A stretch of DNA of 64,000 nucleotides from Enterobacter cloacae complex sp. R_G8 (GTDB lineage: Bacteria; Pseudomonadota; Gammaproteobacteria; Enterobacterales; Enterobacteriaceae). The DNA lies in the NCBI RefSeq assembly GCF_024599795.1, contig NZ_CP102246.1:4340001-4404000 (forward strand). Direction: 5' to 3'. Both the position numbers and the translations under genes were made by a program. Below, one piece after another: positions 33,888 to 44,627 of this stretch (within the stretch, counting starts at the first letter, position 1; every line of letters begins with the position of its first letter). Below the pieces are notes generated by a model. That model did not search any database, was not told the origin of the DNA, and saw nothing but the letters and a program-made list of their open reading frames with translations.

Positions 33888-36815
33888 ATGAAAGTAAAAC
33901 GTCTGGAATTAAACAGGACCACCCAGTTACTGGGGAGATTATTTCCCGCCCTGCTTGTTTTTACACCAATAATCAGTTCTGCAGGCACCATCGACCAGTC
34001 AACCTCTGCTCCGCAAGATTTCTCCGCCGATACCGAATACGTCATCAATAAAGATATTACTGTGTCTTCGTCTGGCGATTTAGCCGCTGTTTCCGCCTCA
34101 GGATTTAAAGTCAGTTCAATAACAAACAATGGGAATATTTCCGGCACTTCGAATGGACTTGATATAAACACTAGCGCGCAGCCACTCGATATTAATAATA
34201 ATGCTGGTGCTACCATTTCCTCCGCCACAAAGAACGCTGTAAACATAGTCACGATGCAGGGTAGTTTAACCAACAAAGGAAACATTACCGGCTTTGAAAA
34301 GGGGATTTTTGTTAATGAAGATTCCTCTGCAATTAGCATATCAAATACGGAAACAGGCATCATTAAAGGCAATACAGGTCTGGCTACTGACGCCGGAATC
34401 GTGATTGATAATAATGGCTCGATTATCGGCACAGGCGAAGATGGTATCAAACTCAGCGGTGGTGGAACCAAAATCATCAATACCGGTACCATTCAGGGTG
34501 ATCAGAATGGTATCAACGTAACGGATACCGCGAAGGCTGACATCATTAACAATGGCTCAATTGGCGGTGGCAAGACAGCTATAATGTTCGCCAGTAACAA
34601 AAATAATACCCTCACCCTCAACACAGGTTCAAACCTGTCTGGCGATGTCATTTCCACGCTTTCAACCGGTAACACCCTGACCCTGGTAGGCGCCGGGACA
34701 GAAGACAGCAATTTTATCGGGCTGAACGAAGGCGATGGTTTCGCCTCTGTCAAAATGAACGGTGAAGACTGGACGCTGACGGGTAACGTCGACATCATTG
34801 GTGCCGGTGATTCACTGCAGGTGAATAGCGGCAACCTGACCCTGGCGGGTACCGTTTCCAATGCTGGCAATACGCTGGTGGCGAATGAAGCCACGCTGCA
34901 GCTGGGCAATGGCGAAGGTATGGCAAGTCTCAGCGGCGGGCTAACCAACAATGGTACGGTTATCTTTAACCAGGGAGACAATTTCACGTTTTCTACTGAC
35001 ATAACCGGCAGCGGAAACGTAGAGAAAGTTGATGCGAATACGCTGACGCTTACCGGCAACAACAGCTATACCGGCGATACAACCCTGCGAAACGGCACAA
35101 CGCTGGTAGCGGCAGGCGCAACGTTAGGCGTCGAAAACAGCAATGCCACTCTTACCGTGCAGAACGGGGCAAAGTTTGCCACCGCAGGAACCGTCTACAA
35201 CAACATTACTATTCTCAGCGGCGGTACGCTGGCAGCGTGGAATGCAATCGAGGATAACGCAACGCTCAACGACGCCGGCATTGATACCATTAACGGCAAC
35301 GTGACCAACAGCGGCACGCTTTTGCTCAGTGCAGCCGACCACAGCGTGGGTAATGATTTTACCATTAACGGCGATTATACCGGCGCAGAAGGTAGCCAGA
35401 TTGTATTAAACAGCGAGCTGGGTACTGACACGGCGCCTACCGATCATCTCACAATAACCGGCAGCAGTTTTGGCCAGTCCGGCGTGACCGTCAGCAACAT
35501 GGGTGGACTTGGCGCACAGACCGTTAACGGCATGGAGATTGTCAGCGTCGCCGGCAGCTCTGAAGCACAGCTAACCCTGGCCAAACCGGTTGTGGCAGGC
35601 GCATACGAATACTCTCTTTACCAGCATAGTGACGGGAACTGGTACCTGGAATCGAAGGCCACGCCACCTGTCGATCCGACAGATGATACCGATGACGGAG
35701 ATAATACCGACAACGGTGGCAATACCAACGATGGCGGCAACACTGATAATAACGGTAATACTGACAATGGCAGCAATACCGACGATGGCGGTAACACTGA
35801 CAATGGCGGCAACAGCGGCGGCAATGATAACGGCAACGGTGGTGATAATACCGATAACGGCGGCGGCAATACCCCAGCACCAGAAGTGATGGCACCTGAA
35901 GTGGGCGCGTATTTAGGCAACTATCTGGCTGCTCAGAGTATGTTCCTGCACAAACGTGACGATCGCGATCAGCTCACCTTCCGTAACGAAGACGATCTGA
36001 ATACCTGGATGTATGTAAAAGGTCGTTACCATGAAAATGATGCAGGCGGTGATAAAGTCAGCTACGACACCACGACCACCGTTCTGCAAGTCGGCAGCGA
36101 TTTCCTCAGCAAGCCAATGGACAGCGGTATCCTGCGTGCCGGTGGCATGTTCGGTGCAGGCCAGGCGAAGACCCACTCAGATGCGAAACACAACGTGCGT
36201 GACGCACAGGGTAAAGTCGATGGCTTCAACGTTGGGCTCTACGCCACCTGGCAGGAAGATCAGAAATTACGTCTGGGCAGCTACATTGATACCTGGGCCG
36301 CCTACAGCTGGTACAACAACAAAGTGACCAGCAACCGCAATGATGAAGATTACAACAGCGAAGGTTTTGCCGCGTCTGTTGAAGTCGGCCATGCGTGGGT
36401 TATCCCATCTGAAAACGAGCGTACCTGGAAGATCGAGCCTCAGGCGCAGGTAATCTACAGTTATCTTGATCAGGAAAATCATACGGACCGCGATGGCGTC
36501 CGGGTGACGACTCTGGATAACGACAGCGTCTTCGGTCGTCTGGGTGTGAAATCCAGCTATTTCCAGCAAAAGGACGTCACGGCCTGGCAGCCATACGTTG
36601 CGGTGAACTGGCTGAAGGGTGCAGGTCAAAACGATCTGGCCTTCAACGACGAAACCGTAAGTAATGATACGCCGGAGGATCGTGGTCAGGTAGAGCTGGG
36701 TATTACCGGCAATCTTAACGAGACCACGACGATTTCACTTCGCGCCAGCGGCGAATGGGGTGAAAATAACTATGCCGCTTACGGCGGTCATATTTTGTTG
36801 AATCACCGCTGGTAA
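33888..36815 (+). CDS. Type V autotransporter adhesin-like protein
   Basis: This 975-residue protein appears to be a classical autotransporter. A signal peptide (about residues 1-33, LFPALLVFTPIISSAG) leads to a passenger with many short beta-helix-type repeats rich in N, G, T and S (about 35-590). An autotransporter-associated repeat (LTLTGNNSYTGDTTLRNGTT, near 383) follows in the passenger. An Asp/Asn/Gly linker of hexapeptide repeats (about 595-664) comes next. The C-terminal 12-strand barrel (about 670-975) ends in HILLNHRW, a usual barrel signal. The ATG at 33888 has GGA seven bases before it; an ATG at 33876 in frame has no ribosome site. I do not recognise the specific protein; adhesion or biofilm formation is the general family role. 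It sits where E. coli has fix/cai. Confidence 0.85.
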   Translation: MKVKRLELNRTTQLLGRLFPALLVFTPIISSAGTIDQSTSAPQDFSADTEYVINKDITVSSSGDLAAVSASGFKVSSITNNGNISGTSNGLDINTSAQPLDINNNAGATISSATKNAVNIVTMQGSLTNKGNITGFEKGIFVNEDSSAISISNTETGIIKGNTGLATDAGIVIDNNGSIIGTGEDGIKLSGGGTKIINTGTIQGDQNGINVTDTAKADIINNGSIGGGKTAIMFASNKNNTLTLNTGSNLSGDVISTLSTGNTLTLVGAGTEDSNFIGLNEGDGFASVKMNGEDWTLTGNVDIIGAGDSLQVNSGNLTLAGTVSNAGNTLVANEATLQLGNGEGMASLSGGLTNNGTVIFNQGDNFTFSTDITGSGNVEKVDANTLTLTGNNSYTGDTTLRNGTTLVAAGATLGVENSNATLTVQNGAKFATAGTVYNNITILSGGTLAAWNAIEDNATLNDAGIDTINGNVTNSGTLLLSAADHSVGNDFTINGDYTGAEGSQIVLNSELGTDTAPTDHLTITGSSFGQSGVTVSNMGGLGAQTVNGMEIVSVAGSSEAQLTLAKPVVAGAYEYSLYQHSDGNWYLESKATPPVDPTDDTDDGDNTDNGGNTNDGGNTDNNGNTDNGSNTDDGGNTDNGGNSGGNDNGNGGDNTDNGGGNTPAPEVMAPEVGAYLGNYLAAQSMFLHKRDDRDQLTFRNEDDLNTWMYVKGRYHENDAGGDKVSYDTTTTVLQVGSDFLSKPMDSGILRAGGMFGAGQAKTHSDAKHNVRDAQGKVDGFNVGLYATWQEDQKLRLGSYIDTWAAYSWYNNKVTSNRNDEDYNSEGFAASVEVGHAWVIPSENERTWKIEPQAQVIYSYLDQENHTDRDGVRVTTLDNDSVFGRLGVKSSYFQQKDVTAWQPYVAVNWLKGAGQNDLAFNDETVSNDTPEDRGQVELGITGNLNETTTISLRASGEWGENNYAAYGGHILLNHRW
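35703..35810 (+). repeat. Six 18-bp tandem units coding Asn-Thr-Asp-Asn-Gly-Gly-type hexapeptides
   Basis: Starting at 35703, six units of 18 bases encode NTDNGG, NTNDGG, NTDNNG, NTDNGS, NTDDGG and NTDNGG. The repeat goes on in weaker form to about 35875. It forms the low-complexity linker between passenger and barrel. Units differ at several bases, so this is an old or selected repeat, but it could still change length by slippage or recombination. Confidence 0.9.
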
Positions 36816-36831
36816 TCCATCAGCATCAAGC

Positions 36832-36864
36832 AAAAAAGCAGTGGCGGATGCCACTGCTTTTTTT
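36832..36864. terminator. Bidirectional terminator after the autotransporter gene
   Basis: A 14-bp stem (36832-36845 with 36850-36863, loop of 4) has A-runs on the left and T-runs on the right. It ends the autotransporter transcript on the plus strand and the convergent lipoprotein gene on the minus strand, whose stop codon it touches. Confidence 0.93.
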
Positions 36865-37096
36865 AATTATCCAGTTCACCCATGGATTTAACCTGGTCAC
36901 GGTTAATCTGCTCGGTTTGACCAGTTTCCGCGTTTTTATAGGACACCAGACCGGTGTCGTCATCCACCTGCGGTTTGCCGTCAGTAATAATGGTGCGGCC
37001 ATCGGTGGTTTTTACCGCCTGATTAGATGAACACCCTGCTACGGTGAACATTGCAGTGGCAGCCAGAACGGAAGCGATCAGTAGTTTATTTTGCAT
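36863..37096 (-). CDS. Small lipoprotein of the YgdI/YgdR (DUF903) family
   Basis: The 77-residue protein has a lipoprotein signal peptide with cysteine at residue 22 (TVAGC followed by SS). A serine after the cysteine predicts sorting to the outer membrane. The mature part TTDGRTIITDGKPQVDDDTG and LVSYKNAETGQTEQINRDQV is the DUF903 beta-barrel-like domain seen in YgdI and YgdR. Function is not known. It is convergent with the autotransporter gene and lies upstream of carB on the same strand, with 139 bases between it and the carB end. E. coli K-12 has no homologue at this place, but paralogues elsewhere. Confidence 0.9.
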   Translation of the reverse strand: MQNKLLIASVLAATAMFTVAGCSSNQAVKTTDGRTIITDGKPQVDDDTGLVSYKNAETGQTEQINRDQVKSMGELDN

Positions 37097-37201
37097 GGTG
37101 TTTTCCCCTGCTCTCAGTTGAATTTCATTATCGACCTAACCATTTTAGGCTAACTGACTGAATGCGGATGGAAAACCAGAAGGTTCTGAAGAGGGGAAGA
37201 A

Positions 37202-37228
37202 TGCCCGGCAACCGAACGGTACCGGGCA
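37202..37228 (-). terminator. Probable carAB terminator hairpin
   Basis: A 7-bp stem (37202-37208 and 37222-37228) with an inner ACCG/CGGT pairing stands 7 bases past the carB stop codon. The run after it on the minus strand is ATTCTTCCCC, not poly-T, so termination efficiency is unsure. Confidence 0.55.
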
Positions 37229-37235
37229 ATTTGTC

Positions 37236-40200
37236 TTACTTGTTAATCTGGGCGTGCATTTCCTGAACCGAAATCACCTTCTCGGTGGCATCCGCGTTCA
37301 GTGCCATGGCTGTTGCGAAACCGCCGTTCAGGGTGGTGTCGTAATGCACTTTGTACTGCAGCGCGCTGCGGCGAATCAGCTTGGAGTCTTCAATCGCCTG
37401 GCGGCCCGCAGTGGTATTGATGATGTAGGTGTATTCGCCATTCTTGATGCGATCCTGAATGTGCGGACGACCTTCATGCACCTTGTTCACCAGACGCGGG
37501 TTGATTCCCGCTTCACCCAGCACAATCGCCGTACCGTGGGTTGCATCCAGCTCGAAGCCCTGTTTCAGCAGCTTGGCCGCCAGGTCAACCACGCGCTCTT
37601 TATCACCTTCGCGAACCGAGAGCAGCGCACGGCCAGATTTCTTCATGGTGGAGTTACTGCCCAGTTGCGCTTTAGCAAACGCTTCTGCAAAGGTGCGGCC
37701 CACGCCCATCACTTCCCCGGTAGAGCGCATCTCTGGCCCTAACAGTGGGTCAACGCCCGGGAATTTGTTGAACGGCAGCACCACCTCTTTCACCGAGTAG
37801 TACGGCGGGATAATCTCTTTAGTGACGCCCTGTTGTGCCAGCGTCTGGCCAGCCATCACACGCGCCGCCACTTTTGCCAGCGGAATACCGGTCGCTTTAG
37901 AGACGAACGGTACGGTACGTGCTGCACGCGGGTTCACTTCAATCAGGTAGACTTCGTTGTCTTTCACGGCGAACTGGACGTTCATCAGACCGCGAACCTG
38001 CAGTTCGAAGGCCAGTTTCTGCACCTGCTGACGCATCACGTCCTGAATTTCCTGGCTCAGGGTGTACGCTGGCAGAGAACAGGCGGAGTCACCAGAGTGC
38101 ACGCCCGCCTGCTCGATGTGCTCCATGATGCCGCCAATCAACACCATTTCGCCGTCGCAGATAGCATCCACATCCACTTCAACCGCATCGTCGAGGAAGC
38201 GATCCAAGAGCACCGGCGCATCGTTGGACACGCTGACTGCCGTCTGGAAGTAACGACGCAGGTCAGCTTCGTCGTAGACGATTTCCATTGCGCGGCCGCC
38301 CAGCACGTAAGAAGGACGCACCACCAGCGGATAGCCAATCTCTTTCGCCTTCTCAACCGCTTGTTCAATCGCCGTCACGGTGGCGTTTGCCGGCTGTTTC
38401 AGCTTCAGACGGTCAACCGCCTGCTGGAAACGCTCGCGGTCTTCTGCACGGTCAATGGCATCCGGGCTGGTACCGATAACCGGCACACCTGCGGCTTCCA
38501 GCGCGCGCGCCAGTTTCAGCGGAGTCTGGCCGCCGTACTGCACGATGACGCCTTTCGGCTTCTCGATGCGCACGATTTCCAGCACGTCTTCCAGTGTTAC
38601 CGGTTCGAAGTAGAGACGGTCGGACGTGTCGTAGTCGGTAGAAACCGTTTCCGGGTTACAGTTGACCATAATGGTCTCGTAACCGTCTTCGCGCAGCGCC
38701 AGAGAGGCGTGTACGCAGCAGTAGTCAAACTCGATACCCTGACCGATACGGTTTGGACCACCGCCCAGTACCATAATCTTGTCGCGGTCAACGGACGGAT
38801 TCGCTTCACACTCGTCTTCATACGTGGAGTACATGTAAGCGGTGTCGGTCGCAAATTCTGCTGCACAGGTATCAACACGTTTGTAGACCGGGTGCAGGTC
38901 ATACTGGTCACGCAGCTTGCGGATTTCCGCTTCGCGCACGCCGGCCAGTTTTGCCAGACGCGCGTCGGCAAAGCCTTTGCGCTTCAGCATGCGCAGGAAG
39001 TCAGCGTCCAGGCCGTTGATGCCCAGGTCCGCCACTTTCTCTTCCAGACGCACCAGCTCTTCAATCTGCACCAGGAACCAGCGGTCGATGTTGGTCAGGT
39101 TGAAGACGCCATCGACGGAGAGGCCTGCGCGGAAGGCGTCGGCAATGTACCAGATACGCTCTGCGCCCGCGTCTTTCAGCTCGCGACGGATTTTGGTCAG
39201 TGCTTCCGGGTCGTCCAGGCTCACTTTCGGATCGAAGCCGGTCGCCCCCACTTCCAGACCGCGCAGCGCTTTCTGCAGGGATTCCTGCTGCGTGCGGCCA
39301 ATCGCCATCACTTCACCGACCGATTTCATCTGGGTCGTCAGACGATCGTTCGCACCGGCGAATTTCTCGAAGTTAAAGCGAGGGATCTTGGTCACAACGT
39401 AGTCGATGGACGGTTCGAAGGACGCAGGTGTGCGGCCACCGGTAATGTCGTTCATCAGCTCGTCGAGGGTGTAACCGACCGCCAGTTTCGCGGCCACTTT
39501 CGCAATCGGGAAGCCGGTAGCTTTAGACGCCAGCGCGGAAGAACGGGACACGCGCGGGTTCATTTCGATAACAATCAGACGGCCAGTTTTCGGGTTCACG
39601 GAGAACTGGACGTTAGACCCGCCCGTTTCCACCCCGATTTCACGCAGTACCGCCATCGAGGCGTTACGCATGATTTGGTACTCTTTGTCGGTCAGCGTTT
39701 GCGCTGGCGCCACGGTGATGGAGTCGCCGGTGTGGATACCCATTGCATCGAAGTTTTCGATGGAGCAGACGATGATGCAGTTGTCGTTTTTGTCACGCAC
39801 CACTTCCATCTCATACTCTTTCCAGCCAATCAGCGATTCATCAATCAGCAGCTCTTTGGTTGGGGAGAGATCCAGACCGCGTTCGCAAATCTCTTCGAAC
39901 TCTTCACGGTTGTAGGCGATACCCCCGCCGGTTCCGCCCATCGTGAAGGACGGACGGATGATGCACGGATAGCCGACTTCAGCCGCCACGGCCAGCGCTT
40001 CTTCCATATTGTGTGCAATACCGGAACGCGCGGTGTCGAGGCCAATTTTCTTCATCGCCACGTCAAAGCGACGACGGTCTTCTGCTTTATCAATCGCGTC
40101 AGCGGTGGCACCAATCATGGTCACGCCAAACTCTTCCAGCACGCCCTGACGTTCCAGCTCCAGCGCGCAGTTCAGTGCTGTCTGGCCGCCCATGGTCGGC

Positions 40201-40460
40201 AGAACCGCATCCGGGCGCTCTTTTTCGATAATTTTACGCACCACTTCCCAGTGAATCGGCTCGATGTAGGTTGCATCAGCCATTTCCGGGTCGGTCATGA
40301 TGGTCGCCGGGTTAGAGTTAACCAGGATAACGCGGTAACCCTCTTCACGCAGGGCTTTACACGCCTGCGCACCGGAGTAGTCGAATTCACAGGCCTGACC
40401 GATAACAATCGGGCCAGCGCCAAGGATCAGGATGCTTTTTATGTCTGTACGTTTTGGCAT
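37236..40460 (-). CDS. carB: Carbamoyl-phosphate synthase large subunit
   Basis: The 1074-residue subunit makes carbamoyl phosphate from ammonia, bicarbonate and two ATP for arginine and pyrimidine synthesis. It has two homologous ATP-grasp halves (about residues 1-400 and 550-935), an oligomerisation domain between, and a C-terminal MGS-like allosteric domain (about 936-1074) that binds ornithine and UMP. Marks are [19 protein letters not shown] at the start, [20 protein letters not shown] in the second half, and repeated VRPSF/VRPSY motifs. It starts 18 bases after carA. Confidence 0.98.
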   Translation of the reverse strand: MPKRTDIKSILILGAGPIVIGQACEFDYSGAQACKALREEGYRVILVNSNPATIMTDPEMADATYIEPIHWEVVRKIIEKERPDAVLPTMGGQTALNCALELERQGVLEEFGVTMIGATADAIDKAEDRRRFDVAMKKIGLDTARSGIAHNMEEALAVAAEVGYPCIIRPSFTMGGTGGGIAYNREEFEEICERGLDLSPTKELLIDESLIGWKEYEMEVVRDKNDNCIIVCSIENFDAMGIHTGDSITVAPAQTLTDKEYQIMRNASMAVLREIGVETGGSNVQFSVNPKTGRLIVIEMNPRVSRSSALASKATGFPIAKVAAKLAVGYTLDELMNDITGGRTPASFEPSIDYVVTKIPRFNFEKFAGANDRLTTQMKSVGEVMAIGRTQQESLQKALRGLEVGATGFDPKVSLDDPEALTKIRRELKDAGAERIWYIADAFRAGLSVDGVFNLTNIDRWFLVQIEELVRLEEKVADLGINGLDADFLRMLKRKGFADARLAKLAGVREAEIRKLRDQYDLHPVYKRVDTCAAEFATDTAYMYSTYEDECEANPSVDRDKIMVLGGGPNRIGQGIEFDYCCVHASLALREDGYETIMVNCNPETVSTDYDTSDRLYFEPVTLEDVLEIVRIEKPKGVIVQYGGQTPLKLARALEAAGVPVIGTSPDAIDRAEDRERFQQAVDRLKLKQPANATVTAIEQAVEKAKEIGYPLVVRPSYVLGGRAMEIVYDEADLRRYFQTAVSVSNDAPVLLDRFLDDAVEVDVDAICDGEMVLIGGIMEHIEQAGVHSGDSACSLPAYTLSQEIQDVMRQQVQKLAFELQVRGLMNVQFAVKDNEVYLIEVNPRAARTVPFVSKATGIPLAKVAARVMAGQTLAQQGVTKEIIPPYYSVKEVVLPFNKFPGVDPLLGPEMRSTGEVMGVGRTFAEAFAKAQLGSNSTMKKSGRALLSVREGDKERVVDLAAKLLKQGFELDATHGTAIVLGEAGINPRLVNKVHEGRPHIQDRIKNGEYTYIINTTAGRQAIEDSKLIRRSALQYKVHYDTTLNGGFATAMALNADATEKVISVQEMHAQINK

Positions 40461-40478
40461 TGTCTTCTCGGCTCCTGA

Positions 40479-41627
40479 TTATTTAGCGGTCTTACGGTAT
40501 TGCTCGATAAGTTCGATAAAGTGATCGAACAGCGGTGCGGCATCGTGCGGGCCCGGGCTGGCTTCCGGGTGTCCCTGGAAGCTGAACGCTGGCTTATCGG
40601 TGCGATGGATACCCTGCAGGGTGCCATCGAACAGGGATTTGTGCGTCACGCGCAGATTAGCCGGCATTGACGCTTCATCTACTGCGAAGCCGTGGTTCTG
40701 TGCCGTAATCATCACCGTGTTGTTGTCGATGTCTTTCACCGGGTGGTTACCACCGTGGTGACCGAACTTCATCTTAATGGTGTTCGCCCCACTCGCCAGC
40801 GCCAGCAGCTGATGGCCCAGGCAAATACCGAATACCGGAATATCGGTTTCGAGGAAGGACGTGATGGCATTGATAGCGTAATCGCACGGTGCCGGGTCGC
40901 CAGGTCCGTTAGAAAGGAAGATGCCATCCGGGTTCATCTTCAGAACCTCTTCAGCGGAAGTTTGCGCAGGTACCACCGTCAGGCGGCAGCCGCGGTCAAC
41001 CAGCATGCGCAGGATATTGCGCTTGGCACCAAAATCATAGGCCACAACGTGGAATGGCAGCTCGCTCTCTGGCTTCGCTTCCGGCAGGTCGCCTTCCAGC
41101 GTCCAGCTCCCCTGCGTCCAGCTATAAGCTTCTGTGGTGGTCACTTCTTTCGCCAGATCCATGCCGTTCAGGCCAGGGAAGGCTTTCGCTTTTTCCAGCG
41201 CCAGCGCCGCATCGAGGTTATCCCCTGCGATAATGCAGCCGTTCTGTGCACCCTTCTCGCGCAGCAGACGCGTTAATTTACGGGTATCGATATCGGCAAT
41301 CGCCACGATGTTATGGCGCTTCAGGTAAGAAGAGAGGTCTTCGGTGTTGCGGAAGTTGCTGGCAATCAGCGGCAGGTCGCGAATGACCAGACCTTGCGCA
41401 TGAACCTGAGAGGACTCTTCATCAGCAGCATTAGTGCCAACATTGCCGATATGAGGATAAGTAAGAGTAACGATTTGGCGAGAATAGGAAGGATCAGTGA
41501 GGATTTCTTGATAACCGGTCATTGAAGTATTGAAAACGACTTCCCCAACCGCCGAACCCGTTGCCCCTATGGCCCGACCGATAAACTGGGTTCCGTCTTC
41601 CAGAACCAATAGCGCTGACTTAATCAA
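40479..41627 (-). CDS. carA: Carbamoyl-phosphate synthase small subunit (TTG start)
   Basis: The 382-residue glutaminase subunit feeds ammonia to CarB. The class I amidotransferase triad lies in [16 protein letters not shown] (nucleophile cysteine near 269) and [13 protein letters not shown] (His and Glu near 353 and 355). The start is taken as TTG at 41627 (ATTAAGTCAGCG follows), because GGAGGG lies a few bases before it and the product then has the E. coli length; E. coli carA also uses UUG. An ATG exists in frame at 41654, but it would place the ribosome site inside the gene. Confidence 0.97.
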   Translation of the reverse strand: MIKSALLVLEDGTQFIGRAIGATGSAVGEVVFNTSMTGYQEILTDPSYSRQIVTLTYPHIGNVGTNAADEESSQVHAQGLVIRDLPLIASNFRNTEDLSSYLKRHNIVAIADIDTRKLTRLLREKGAQNGCIIAGDNLDAALALEKAKAFPGLNGMDLAKEVTTTEAYSWTQGSWTLEGDLPEAKPESELPFHVVAYDFGAKRNILRMLVDRGCRLTVVPAQTSAEEVLKMNPDGIFLSNGPGDPAPCDYAINAITSFLETDIPVFGICLGHQLLALASGANTIKMKFGHHGGNHPVKDIDNNTVMITAQNHGFAVDEASMPANLRVTHKSLFDGTLQGIHRTDKPAFSFQGHPEASPGPHDAAPLFDHFIELIEQYRKTAK

Positions 41628-41637
41628 AACACCCTCC

Positions 41638-41676
41638 AGAGAATATTCACTCACTTTATTTGCATATTAATTCACA
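41638..41676 (-). promoter_or_regulatory. Pair of ArgR boxes at carAB promoter P2
   Basis: Two 18-base boxes spaced by 3 bases fit the ARG pattern: one at 41659-41676 (minus strand TGTGAATTAATATGCAAA, a good match) and one at 41638-41655 (weaker, AGTGAGTGAATATTCTCT). The spacing is that of known tandem ArgR operators. They lie directly before the carA ribosome site. Confidence 0.65.
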
Positions 41677-41846
41677 ACCATGTCATAAATCAATGCAAAT
41701 GTGTTGCCAGCGGATTTTTGGCAAACGGCGGCATTCTGGAGATTTGGTGGGTAAAAGTCAACTTAAAACGGAGATTTTAATTATCCTTTTGCAAGCCTGG
41801 CAGCCTGAAAAGATGTTAAGCGGCAAAAAGATCAGGTAAATCACTG

Positions 41847-41862
41847 CGGAAAACGCTTGCGT
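41847..41862 (-). promoter_or_regulatory. PurR box upstream of carAB promoter P1
   Basis: The minus strand reads ACGCAAGCGTTTTCCG, close to the PurR consensus ACGCAAACGTTTTCNT. Its position about 220 bases upstream of the carA start agrees with the PurR control known in E. coli. Confidence 0.7.
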
Positions 41863-42000
41863 GACAACTTTATTAGAATTACCTGTGACGGGGTAATAAA
41901 AAGTGGACCAAATGGTCAAAATTTACATACTGGCAACACAAAAAGGAGAGATAACATAAACTTTCTACGACAAAGCTCAAAATATAGAATGAAACTGGAA

Positions 42001-42028
42001 AAATAAAAGGGCAATAAATTATTGCCCT
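42001..42028 (-). terminator. dapB terminator
   Basis: An 8-bp stem (42008-42015 and 42021-42028, loop of 5) is followed on the minus strand by TTTTATTTTT. This is a good intrinsic terminator and divides dapB from the carAB promoters. Confidence 0.85.
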
Positions 42029-42081
42029 ATGCAATCAAACAATTACGACTGCAATAACCACATCACGATGGGTAATAACTC

Positions 42082-42918
<837 letters not shown>

Positions 42919-43060
42919 TTAAAATGATGTAAACCGTTTTCAGATTAACCAGCCTTTGTCAGGGCTGCCAACTGAAAACACCGATAATTAGAATTTAACG
43001 TGAAACAGACTCAAATATCAGTAAAAGACATGATTTTGTCGTCACGATAAAGTTTCAGAT

Positions 43061-43094
43061 AAAAAAAAGGCCAGCACAGGAGGTGCTGGCCTTT
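43061..43094 (-). terminator. Terminator of the ileS-lspA-fkpB-ispH operon
   Basis: A 12-bp perfect stem (43066-43077 and 43083-43094, loop of 5) is followed on the minus strand by eight T (complement of 43061-43068). It lies 14 bases after the ispH stop codon. Confidence 0.93.
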
Positions 43095-43108
43095 CATCAG
43101 AAGAAGGA

Positions 43109-44059
43109 TTATTCAACTTCACGGGCGTCGATACGCAGTTCTTTCGGTACTTCGAAGACAATATTCTCTTCGCGTCCTTCCAGCGGTATCGCTTCTCCAC
43201 CGCCCAGCTCCTGCAGACGAGCAATCACATTCTGCACCAGAATATCCGGTGCGGAAGCGCCCGCCGTCACGCCTACGCAGTTCGCATTCTTGACCCACGC
43301 TTCCTGAATGTCCGTCGCGTCGTCGATCAGAAACGCCGCTTTCCCCATCCGCTGAGCCAGTTCGGCCAGACGGTTGGAGTTAGAGGAATTTTTAGAACCC
43401 ACCACCAGCACCACGTCCGCCTGTTCAGCCAGCGCACGCACCGCTTCCTGACGATTGGTGGTGGCGTAGCAGATATCATCTTTACGCGGCCCGACAATTT
43501 TCGGGAAACGCTGGCGCAAAGCGTCGATCACATCAGAGGTATCATCCACGGAAAGCGTGGTCTGCGTCATGAACGACAGACGCGCTTCGTTTTTCACGTT
43601 CAGCGTGAGCACATCTTCCGGCGACTCCACCAGGTACATGCCCCCTTCCGGGTTGCTGTACTGCCCCATGGTACCTTCGACCTCCGGATGACCGGCATGA
43701 CCAATCAGGATCGACTCTTCACCACGACGACTGGCACGCGCCACTTCCATATGTACTTTCGTTACTAACGGGCAAGTGGCGTCAAACACGGTCAGATCGC
43801 GACTTTTCGCTTCGTTACGTACCGCCTGGGAGACGCCGTGTGCGGAGAATATCAGGATCGCACCGTCCGGCACTTCGCTGATCTGCTCAATAAAAATGGC
43901 ACCGCGTTCACGGAGGCTGTCGACCACGTAACGGTTATGCACCACTTCGTGACGCACATAAATCGGCGCGCCGTAAATCTCCAGCGCGTTTTCAACAATG
44001 CTGATAGCGCGGTCTACACCGGCGCAGAAGCCGCGCGGGTTAGCCAACAGGATCTGCAT
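43109..44059 (-). CDS. ispH: 4-hydroxy-3-methylbut-2-enyl diphosphate reductase
   Basis: The 316-residue iron-sulfur enzyme makes IPP and DMAPP in the last step of the MEP isoprenoid path. The three cluster cysteines are in [10 protein letters not shown] (C12), [11 protein letters not shown] (C96) and [10 protein letters not shown] (C197). The active-site GHPEVEGT has the His and Glu near 124-126. The ATG at 44059 ([10 protein letters not shown]) gives the family length; the longer frame upstream enters fkpB. It is the last gene after fkpB, one base apart. Confidence 0.98.
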   Translation of the reverse strand: MQILLANPRGFCAGVDRAISIVENALEIYGAPIYVRHEVVHNRYVVDSLRERGAIFIEQISEVPDGAILIFSAHGVSQAVRNEAKSRDLTVFDATCPLVTKVHMEVARASRRGEESILIGHAGHPEVEGTMGQYSNPEGGMYLVESPEDVLTLNVKNEARLSFMTQTTLSVDDTSDVIDALRQRFPKIVGPRKDDICYATTNRQEAVRALAEQADVVLVVGSKNSSNSNRLAELAQRMGKAAFLIDDATDIQEAWVKNANCVGVTAGASAPDILVQNVIARLQELGGGEAIPLEGREENIVFEVPKELRIDAREVE

Positions 44060-44060
44060 T

Positions 44061-44510
44061 TCAGGCCTCCAGTGCCGGATCAATCTCCAGCACTTCAATA
44101 TCAAAATGGACGGTGCGCCCGGCAAGCGGATGGTTGAAATCTACGGTGATGGAGTCGCCGTTGATTTCGCGGATCACGCCAGGCATTTCGCTGCCATCCA
44201 TAGCGGTAAAGAGCATAATCGCCCCGATTTCCGGCTCGCCCGCATCCATAAACTCACGACGCGAGAAGTACTGGATTAGATCCGGGCTTGGCACGCCAAA
44301 CGCCGCATCCGGCTCCAGCGAAAACGCCTTCTTCTCGCCCTCTTTCAGACCCAGAAGTTGTTGCTCCAGACCTTCGGATAATGACGTGTCGCCAAGACGA
44401 AACAGGGCGGGTTTGCCGTTATTGCGGGTGGATTCAGCCGTTGAGCCATCATCCAGTTTCAGCGTGAAGTGCACGAGAACCGCGCTGTTGCTTTGTACGG
44501 ATTTAGACAT
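44061..44510 (-). CDS. fkpB: FKBP-type peptidyl-prolyl isomerase FkpB (SlpA-like)
   Basis: The 149-residue protein is a small FKBP with the insert-in-flap domain between the two halves of the FKBP fold. Start [20 protein letters not shown], active-site parts [20 protein letters not shown] and the tail [20 protein letters not shown] are typical. It acts as a prolyl isomerase and general chaperone. The start at 44510 is chosen for family length; the open frame before it runs through the REP element. It lies between lspA and ispH, as in E. coli. Confidence 0.97.
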   Translation of the reverse strand: MSKSVQSNSAVLVHFTLKLDDGSTAESTRNNGKPALFRLGDTSLSEGLEQQLLGLKEGEKKAFSLEPDAAFGVPSPDLIQYFSRREFMDAGEPEIGAIMLFTAMDGSEMPGVIREINGDSITVDFNHPLAGRTVHFDIEVLEIDPALEA

Positions 44511-44541
44511 GCAAATTGCTCGCTTGTTTTGGGTCACCTGT

Positions 44542-44620
44542 TGCCCGGTGGCGCTGCGCTTACCGGGCCTACGGGAGGCCACAAATTCTGTAGGCCGGGT
44601 AAGCGCAGCGCCACCCGGCA
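44542..44620. repeat. REP pair (BIME-like) between lspA and fkpB
   Basis: Two 31-base units in opposite orientation (44542-44572 and 44590-44620) share the motif GGTGGCGCTGCGCTTAC. Each can also fold by itself. The units differ by a pair of changes in the GCCCGG part that keep each fold intact. It divides lspA from fkpB within one operon and may act as an RNA stabiliser or partial terminator. Confidence 0.85.
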
Positions 44621-44627
44621 TTTACAA

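Larger units (their letters stand above)
41628..42007 (-). promoter_or_regulatory. carAB control region
   Basis: About 380 bases between carA and the dapB terminator contain no gene. In E. coli the matching region holds a pyrimidine/purine-controlled promoter P1 and an arginine-controlled promoter P2, with sites for PurR, IHF, PepA, RutR and ArgR. Here the ArgR and PurR sites can be recognised (separate entries). The stretch next to carA is nearly the same as in E. coli. Confidence 0.8.

Noticed and set aside
35542..35895. Cys/Arg/Tyr/His-rich frame opposite the autotransporter linker
   Set aside because: It is a by-product of the 18-bp repeat being read on the other strand.
37833..40478. 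An 881-codon open frame on the plus strand opposite carB
   Set aside because: It is the antisense frame of a highly biased gene; the composition (many H, R, F, V) and lack of any domain show that it is a shadow.
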